Source: Veillonella atypica KON
GTDB lineage: Bacteria > Bacillota > Negativicutes > Veillonellales > Veillonellaceae
Assembly (NCBI RefSeq): GCF_002959915.1
Contig: NZ_PPDE01000008.1
Span: 372,001 to 436,000, forward strand
Reading direction: 5' to 3'
DNA: 64,000 nt
Both the position numbers and the translations under genes were made by a program. Of the stretch, positions 59,726 to 64,000 are shown one piece after another. Position 1 is the first letter of the stretch. Each line of letters starts with the position of its first letter. The notes under the pieces are model-generated. The model was not told the DNA's origin. It saw only the letters and a program-made list of their open reading frames with translations, and ran no database searches.

Positions 59726-60262
59726 TTACTTTGTACCTCTCCGTATAGCTTCTAATTTTTTAGCTACATCGGGATCTAAGTGGTCATATACCTCATTTCT
59801 CCTGAGTACCATTTGGTCACGATGATGTTTATGTGTATATTGCAAGCGTTCCTCTTGCTTGGCAAGACGCATATCATTTTGCAATTCTCTTGCTGGAATC
59901 CGAAGTCCACCAGAGCCTAATATTTGATTTTGTTCAGCCCCGTCAGAAGTAACGACGTATACATTAGTATACTTACCTTGACGCAAGAATACTTCTCGTT
60001 CAATAAAAGAATCTGCCGTTTCACCATCATCGGTATATACTTCTATAAACCCTTTAGTGATTTCTTCGATACTCGCTATCGACTTAGTATATTTACCATC
60101 AAACACGAGTATAACCTCATAGCCTTTAAATTTACCATAGTTTAAAAGCTGATTACGTAATTCCATTCGAGCGTGTTCCAAGGATTCATTAGCCAGTTTT
60201 TTTAAACTTTGCCATGCGAAGATAACATTATACCCATCGACGATTAAAATATCCTTTAACAT
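59726..60262 (-). CDS. NYN-domain ribonuclease, YacP/Rae1-like
   Basis: 178 aa. The PIN-like NYN fold begins LIVDGYNVIFAWQSL and continues with VILVFDGKYTKS, EVYTDDGETADSFIEREV and VYVVTSDGAEQNQILGSGG; the Asp residues would hold the metal. Bacillus Rae1 (YacP) cuts mRNA in the ribosomal A-site. Follows rlmB, as in Bacillus. Confidence 0.9.
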   Translation of the reverse strand: MLKDILIVDGYNVIFAWQSLKKLANESLEHARMELRNQLLNYGKFKGYEVILVFDGKYTKSIASIEEITKGFIEVYTDDGETADSFIEREVFLRQGKYTNVYVVTSDGAEQNQILGSGGLRIPARELQNDMRLAKQEERLQYTHKHHRDQMVLRRNEVYDHLDPDVAKKLEAIRRGTK

Positions 60263-60271
60263 GTAGCACCT

Positions 60272-61009
60272 CTATTTTACCTTCATAGTCCGTTGTCGAA
60301 CTGCTTCATACATGAGAATAGCAGCTGCTACAGATGCATTTAAAGAATTTAAATTACCATACATAGGGATGGTAACTAAGAAATCACAAGCTTCTTTTAC
60401 GACACGACTAATCCCCTTACCTTCATTTCCAATAACAAGGACGGTAGGTATCGTTAAATCGGTTTCATACAAGGTACGGTCACCTTCCATATGAGCACCA
60501 AGAACCCAAAAACCTTGCTTTTGAAGCTGTTTAATCGTTTGTGTAACATTGCCAACTTGAACAAGGGGAATTTGTTCCACTGCACCAGCAGATGTTTTGG
60601 CCACCGTTGCGTTAATAGGTGCATTATGACGTTTAGGAATTAAAACCGCAGTAGCTCCCACACATTCAGCGGTCCGGATAATAGCCCCCATATTATGAGG
60701 ATCCTCTACACCATCCGTTAAGATAAGCAATGGATTCTCATGATTCGACTCTTGCAGTACTTCTCCAAGATCTTTGAATTCTACAGCATTAACAAATGCA
60801 ATAACACCTTGATGAGGTACATCCGTTTCATATCGATTCATCTGTTTAACAGGTGTGGGACGAACCTCTACCCCCTTGGATTTCGCTAGACCCACGATGT
60901 CAGATAAACCCGTTTTAATTTTATCGTCACTCACTAAAATGCGTTGTATAGAACGGCCTGCTTTTAATGCTTCCTTTACGGCATTTCTGCCTACAATATA
61001 ATTATCCAT
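60272..61009 (-). CDS. rlmB: 23S rRNA 2'-O-methyltransferase RlmB-type (SpoU family)
   Basis: SPOUT-fold enzyme expected to methylate the ribose of a 23S rRNA guanosine. 245 aa. An N-terminal substrate-binding domain (YIVGRNAVKEALKAGRSIQR) precedes the knotted catalytic domain: LLILTDGVEDPHNMGAIIRT, LVIGNEGKGISRVVKEACD, and IPMYGNLNSLNASVAAAIL. Overlaps mrnC by eight bases. Confidence 0.93.
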   Translation of the reverse strand: MDNYIVGRNAVKEALKAGRSIQRILVSDDKIKTGLSDIVGLAKSKGVEVRPTPVKQMNRYETDVPHQGVIAFVNAVEFKDLGEVLQESNHENPLLILTDGVEDPHNMGAIIRTAECVGATAVLIPKRHNAPINATVAKTSAGAVEQIPLVQVGNVTQTIKQLQKQGFWVLGAHMEGDRTLYETDLTIPTVLVIGNEGKGISRVVKEACDFLVTIPMYGNLNSLNASVAAAILMYEAVRQRTMKVK

Positions 61010-61487
61010 GTGAAAGTCCTCTTAATGTAATAGAATAGGCCTCTTTCATCAATTCATTAAGTCGGTCCTGCTGACCTGTTTCATATAGGAAACCAAGGAC
61101 TGCTTCAAAGGCGGTACTATTTCGATATTCCCGTACAGAACTACTCTTAGGTACATTGACATTACTATTTCGAGCTCGTCTAGCAATAATTTGTTCATTC
61201 TCTGTAAGCACTGATTCTAATTGATCCAATACTTTTGACTGAGATTTTGCACAAATAAATTCGGTTACCAATGTATGTAGAACCTGAACCTTTGAAATAC
61301 TCATTTCTACAACACGTTGTCTAATGTACATAGAATACACAGCATCACCAATATAGGCCAACATAACAGCATCTGAAGCTAATACTTCAGATGCTGGTTT
61401 AGATACAAAAGAATGGTCCTCCGTATCTAAGAGTATTAATTTTTTAATAGCTTCTTGTTTCAGAAATTGAAATTGCTTAAATTTCAC
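61002..61487 (-). CDS. mrnC: Mini-ribonuclease III
   Basis: Dimeric RNase III-like enzyme without dsRNA-binding domain, matures 23S rRNA. 161 aa from GTG at 61487 (GGTGG seven bases upstream), overlapping the cysS stop. Key segments: VMLAYIGDAVYSMYIRQRVV, SKSSSVREYRNSTAFEAVLG-type (KSSSVREYRNSTAFEAVLGF) and LYETGQQDRL, with the catalytic acidic residues in YIGDAV and AFEAVLG. Confidence 0.93.
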   Translation of the reverse strand: MKFKQFQFLKQEAIKKLILLDTEDHSFVSKPASEVLASDAVMLAYIGDAVYSMYIRQRVVEMSISKVQVLHTLVTEFICAKSQSKVLDQLESVLTENEQIIARRARNSNVNVPKSSSVREYRNSTAFEAVLGFLYETGQQDRLNELMKEAYSITLRGLSHG

Positions 61488-62925
61488 GCTTTTTCCACCG
61501 TGCTCCTGCAGGAGAATCTTCAATAGTAATGCCAATTTCAGCTAATCGGTCGCGAATGCAATCGGCAAGAGCCCATTGCTTTTGTTCACGGCATGCTTGA
61601 CGAACAGAGAGAATAACATCCATCAATTGTTCGTATTCTACTGCGTCAGCACCAGTATTACCTTCCCAAGCTTTTTCTAATACGCCAATGACCTCTGTCA
61701 TAAATTTGAAGATACGTTTTACCTCTGCGATAGCATCTTGGCAAACAACGCCTTCTCTACCTGTTACAACTTGATAGTAAATATTAATTTCCTTAGCAAG
61801 ACCAAACATACTAGATGTAGCTAATGCAGTATTGAAATCATCACTCATAGCGGCTTCGAATTCTTCTTCATATTCTTTAGCTTTTTCTAATAAACGTTGG
61901 GCATCGTCACAAGGGCCAGCTTCACATTTTTCAAGATATAAAAGATTTTCGATAGCAGTACCTAATCGTTCCAAAGATTTATTTGCTTCTTCTAAGCGTT
62001 CATCGGAGAAATCCAATGGGCTACGATAATGTGTGCTAAGTAAGAAGTAACGCAAAGCATCTGGACTATATTGTTCCAAAATATCTTTCACCAAGAAGAA
62101 ATTGTTCAAGGATTTAGACATTTTTTCGGAATTAATCGTAATGAATCCATTATGCAACCAGTATTTTACAGAAGGATGATGACCAGAACAGCCTTCAGAT
62201 TGAGCAATTTCATTCTCATGATGAGGGAAAATCAAATCACTACCACCACCATGGAAATCAAATTCTTCGCCTAAATATTTTTGGCTCATAGCGGAACATT
62301 CAATATGCCAACCTGGACGACCGTTGCCCCAAGGGCTTTCCCAGAATGGTTCACCTGGCTTGGCAGCTTTCCAAAGTGCAAAGTCCATAGGGTTCTTTTT
62401 ACGACCATCTACTTCAATACGAGCGCCTGCTTCCATATCATCTAATGTACGACCAGACAATTCACCATAATGATCAAATTTTTCTACGCTAAAATACACA
62501 TCGCCATCTAGCTCATAAGCATAACCCTTATCGATAAGAGTCTCAATCATCTTAAGGATATCAGGGATATGAGTAGATACGCGTGGGTATACATCGGCAC
62601 GTTCTACGCCGAGTGCATCCATTACTTCAAAATAGCTATCGATATAACGATTAGCAATTACGTCCCATGCTACGCCTTCACCATTAGATGTATTAATAAT
62701 CTTGTCGTCTACATCAGTGAAGTTTTGTACATATGTTACTTTATATCCTACATGTTTCATGTAGCGACGAATTACATCCCACGTTACAAAAGGACGAGCA
62801 TTACCAATATGAGGATGATTATATGGTGTTACACCACAAACATACATCTTTGCTTCACCTGGTGTTACAGGAGTAAATACCTCTTTTTGGCGCGTCATTG
62901 TATTATAAACTGTAATTTCTCTCAT
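61477..62925 (-). CDS. cysS: Cysteinyl-tRNA synthetase
   Basis: Class I synthetase, 482 aa from ATG at 62925 (MREITVYNTMTRQKEVF); GGAGG lies 11 bases upstream, and an in-frame ATG six codons earlier is possible. The long open frame beyond reads into the T-box leader and is not coding. Motifs: MYVCGVTPYNHPHIGNARPF, WHIECSAMSQKYLG, DFHGGGSDLIFPHHENEIAQ and KMSKSLNNFF. Zinc ligands Cys, Cys, His, Glu/His are visible in these. Confidence 0.96.
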   Translation of the reverse strand: MREITVYNTMTRQKEVFTPVTPGEAKMYVCGVTPYNHPHIGNARPFVTWDVIRRYMKHVGYKVTYVQNFTDVDDKIINTSNGEGVAWDVIANRYIDSYFEVMDALGVERADVYPRVSTHIPDILKMIETLIDKGYAYELDGDVYFSVEKFDHYGELSGRTLDDMEAGARIEVDGRKKNPMDFALWKAAKPGEPFWESPWGNGRPGWHIECSAMSQKYLGEEFDFHGGGSDLIFPHHENEIAQSEGCSGHHPSVKYWLHNGFITINSEKMSKSLNNFFLVKDILEQYSPDALRYFLLSTHYRSPLDFSDERLEEANKSLERLGTAIENLLYLEKCEAGPCDDAQRLLEKAKEYEEEFEAAMSDDFNTALATSSMFGLAKEINIYYQVVTGREGVVCQDAIAEVKRIFKFMTEVIGVLEKAWEGNTGADAVEYEQLMDVILSVRQACREQKQWALADCIRDRLAEIGITIEDSPAGARWKKREI

Positions 62926-62949
62926 CGATACTGATGCCTCCATATTCGA

Positions 62950-63175
62950 AAAATAAAAAAGAACCCTCATCTCATACAGAGACGATGGTCCGCGGTTCCA
63001 CTCTGTTAGGCACCAATGTGGTACCCACTCATCGCATAACGGCGCGTCACCGGACAAACCTACCTATAATCGGAATGTCAGCTCATGAATGCATTTCGTC
63101 TACCTATCCTTAAACCCTCGCACCATCGGTTCTCGCTAAAAAGTTAGTTGTAGAGTACTTCTTTCAATCTTAGCT
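62950..63175 (-). promoter_or_regulatory. Cysteine T-box riboswitch controlling cysS
   Basis: T-box AGAGTGGAACCGCGG at 63004-62990. The terminator GGACCATCGTCTC / GAGATGAGGGTTC with the U-rich tail TTCTTTTTTATTTTT lies at about 62,950-62,992. Upstream stem I shows AGAAGTACTC, AGCGAGAACCGATGGTGCGA and GACGAAATGCATTC, whose TGC is the likely cysteine specifier. Confidence 0.93.
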
Positions 63176-63207
63176 TTTAATGTATACCTATATTAAGATA
63201 TAAAATA

Positions 63208-63236
63208 ATTTTACCAATAATGCTATATAATGTCAA
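63208..63236 (-). promoter_or_regulatory. Promoter of the cysS leader
   Basis: Minus-strand TTGACA (63236-63231), 17-base spacer, TAAAAT (63213-63208). Confidence 0.7.
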
Positions 63237-63247
63237 TAATTACAAGA

Positions 63248-63329
63248 AAAACCTCCATCTTCAAAACCATTGAATATGTCCCTTTATCAAGGGAATTAAA
63301 CATATTAAGGATTATGAAAATGGAGGTTT
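63248..63329. repeat. Long imperfect inverted repeat
   Basis: Arms of about 37 bases starting AAACCTCCATCTTCA and ending TGAAAATGGAGGTTT, with ATATG and CCCTT/AAGGG matched inside and a three-base turn. It lies between the cysS promoter and the transporter remnant. It may be the old terminator of the transporter gene, although larger than usual, or a small mobile palindrome. Confidence 0.6.
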
Positions 63330-63399
63330 AACTGTATATTTTATTGAAATATATTATCAATTATAAGCTATTAGAACGATTAACTTAATAAGTTAATGA

Positions 63400-63625
63400 C
63401 TAAGCTTGTTCTAATTTTTCTTTATCATCATGTTTGCGGCAAATACCGGCAAAAATAGAGCCTGTAAAATTATGAATAATCGAGAAAACAGCACCAGCTA
63501 CCGCTGCTTGAGGTGTGAAATGTTTCATCGCTAGTGAAACGGATAATGCAGAGTTTTGCATAGCCACTTCAATTTGCATAGCACGACGAGAGGTCACATC
63601 AATATTAATACGTCGATAATTATAG
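63400..63625 (-). pseudogene. Remnant of a BASS-type (bile acid:sodium symporter family) transporter
   Basis: Only the C-terminal 65-75 residues survive: DVTSRRAMQIEVAMQNSALS, LAMKHFTPQAAVAGAVFSII, HNFTGSIFAGICRKHDDKE. The EVAMQNSAL and HNFTGS stretches are typical of the last helices of the BASS family. The expected 200 or more N-terminal residues are missing; upstream the frame runs straight into the gltX terminator. An open frame can be drawn from 63684, but its first 25 residues come from terminator sequence. This is a deletion remnant. Confidence 0.75.
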
Positions 63626-63648
63626 CAAATCTGTACATTATATACAAC

Positions 63649-63681
63649 AAAGGCCCTCACACCATAGGTATGAGAGCCTTT
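63649..63681 (-). terminator. Terminator after gltX
   Basis: Hairpin AAAGGCTCTCATACC / GGTGTGAGGGCCTTT with a short loop. The T-tail is weak (TTTGTTGTATA on the minus strand). Confidence 0.65.
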
Positions 63682-63692
63682 CAATAGTTCTA

Positions 63693-64000
63693 TTATTTAG
63701 TTAAAGCACCTACATTGTCTAAATGATGTAAGCATTTTTCTTTACCAAGTAATGTAACGATATTGTTTAAGTCAGGACCATGCATTTGACCAGTCAAGGC
63801 AACACGCAATGGCATGAATACAAATTTACCTTTTAAAGCAGTTTCTTTCATAACAGCCTTGATAGCCTTTTTAACGGCTTCTGGTGTAACTTCTTCCATG
63901 TCTGCTAATTTTTCTTTGAAAGCATTCAATACAGTTGGCGCAGATTCTTCGTTAAGCACTGCCTCTAACTCTTCTTCATGACCTTCTTCGAGGAATACTG
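63693..64000 (-). CDS. gltX: Glutamyl-tRNA synthetase (C-terminal part, cut by window edge)
   Basis: About 102 codons, open to the window edge. The C-terminal anticodon-binding cage of GltX is recognised from VTPEAVKKAIKAVMKETALK, GKFVFMPLRVALTGQMHGPD and LLGKEKCLHHL. The internal GTG at 63959 is not a start because the frame continues with FLEEGHEEELEA. The catalytic half lies beyond the window. Confidence 0.93.
   Translation of the reverse strand, partial: VFLEEGHEEELEAVLNEESAPTVLNAFKEKLADMEEVTPEAVKKAIKAVMKETALKGKFVFMPLRVALTGQMHGPDLNNIVTLLGKEKCLHHLDNVGALTK

Noticed and set aside
62926-63057. Upstream extension of the cysS frame
   Set aside because: It covers the cysteine T-box sequence and is not conserved cysS protein.
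63600-63684. N-terminal 25 residues of an apparent 94-aa protein
   Set aside because: They are read from the gltX terminator hairpin and have no likeness to the transporter family.

Overview
The window looks like a chromosomal segment of a low-GC, Gram-negative-type firmicute of the Negativicutes, most likely Veillonella. This is inferred from gene content, not from a database search. Firmicute-type gene orders (pcrA-ligA-gatCAB, rplS-rbgA-rnhB, cysS-mrnC-rlmB-yacP, T-box leaders, bioW) occur beside an outer-membrane-style RND efflux pair and a complete lactate racemase operon, which suits a lactate-using diderm firmicute. Almost every gene lies on the minus strand; only an M29 aminopeptidase and lgt are on the plus strand. 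I saw no rRNA, tRNA, CRISPR array, transposase or integrase.

Layout. 0-4 kb: comEC (cut by the edge), comEA, the M29 aminopeptidase and a comEB-like dCMP deaminase, with a GC-rich compound hairpin between the last two. 4-9 kb: leuS, a GH18 cell-wall hydrolase and lgt. 9-19 kb: a housekeeping block (trmFO, topA, dprA, comM, yraN, rnhB, rbgA, rplS, a MarR regulator). 19-22 kb: glyQS behind a glycine T-box. 22.2-26.9 kb: a very AT-rich island of unrecognised, mostly membrane genes, including two proteins built from duplicated DUF805-like modules and one frameshifted gene. 27-31 kb: larE-larB-larC-larA. 31-39 kb: recO, a CNNM/CBS protein, era, ybeY, phoH, two radical-SAM genes and a small membrane protein. 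39-47 kb: pcrA-ligA-gatC-gatA-gatB. 47-52 kb: ppaC and an RND pump. 52-56 kb: tmRNA, a biotin-precursor operon (ECF S-component, bioW, bioF) with BirA-like operators, a GH73-like gene, and smpB. 56-64 kb: rnr, secG, sigH, yacP, rlmB, mrnC, cysS with a cysteine T-box, a remnant of a BASS-type transporter, and the end of gltX.

How the genes work together. ComEA and ComEC (uptake), DprA and ComM (processing of incoming strands), RecO and possibly SigH form a dispersed natural-transformation set. ssrA, smpB and rnr form the ribosome-rescue and decay module. larA with larB, larC and larE encodes lactate racemase and all three cofactor-maturation proteins. bioW and bioF make the first biotin intermediates from pimelate, and the co-transcribed ECF S-component may import a precursor.

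Most notable items: the AT-rich membrane-gene island (22.2-26.9 kb); a one-base deletion splitting a gene at about 22,441; twin BirA-like operators placed on a strong promoter at 55.24-55.33 kb; a terminator-like hairpin in the larE leader; an in-frame TGA cutting off a basic tail of RNase R; and the BASS transporter remnant at 63.4-63.6 kb.
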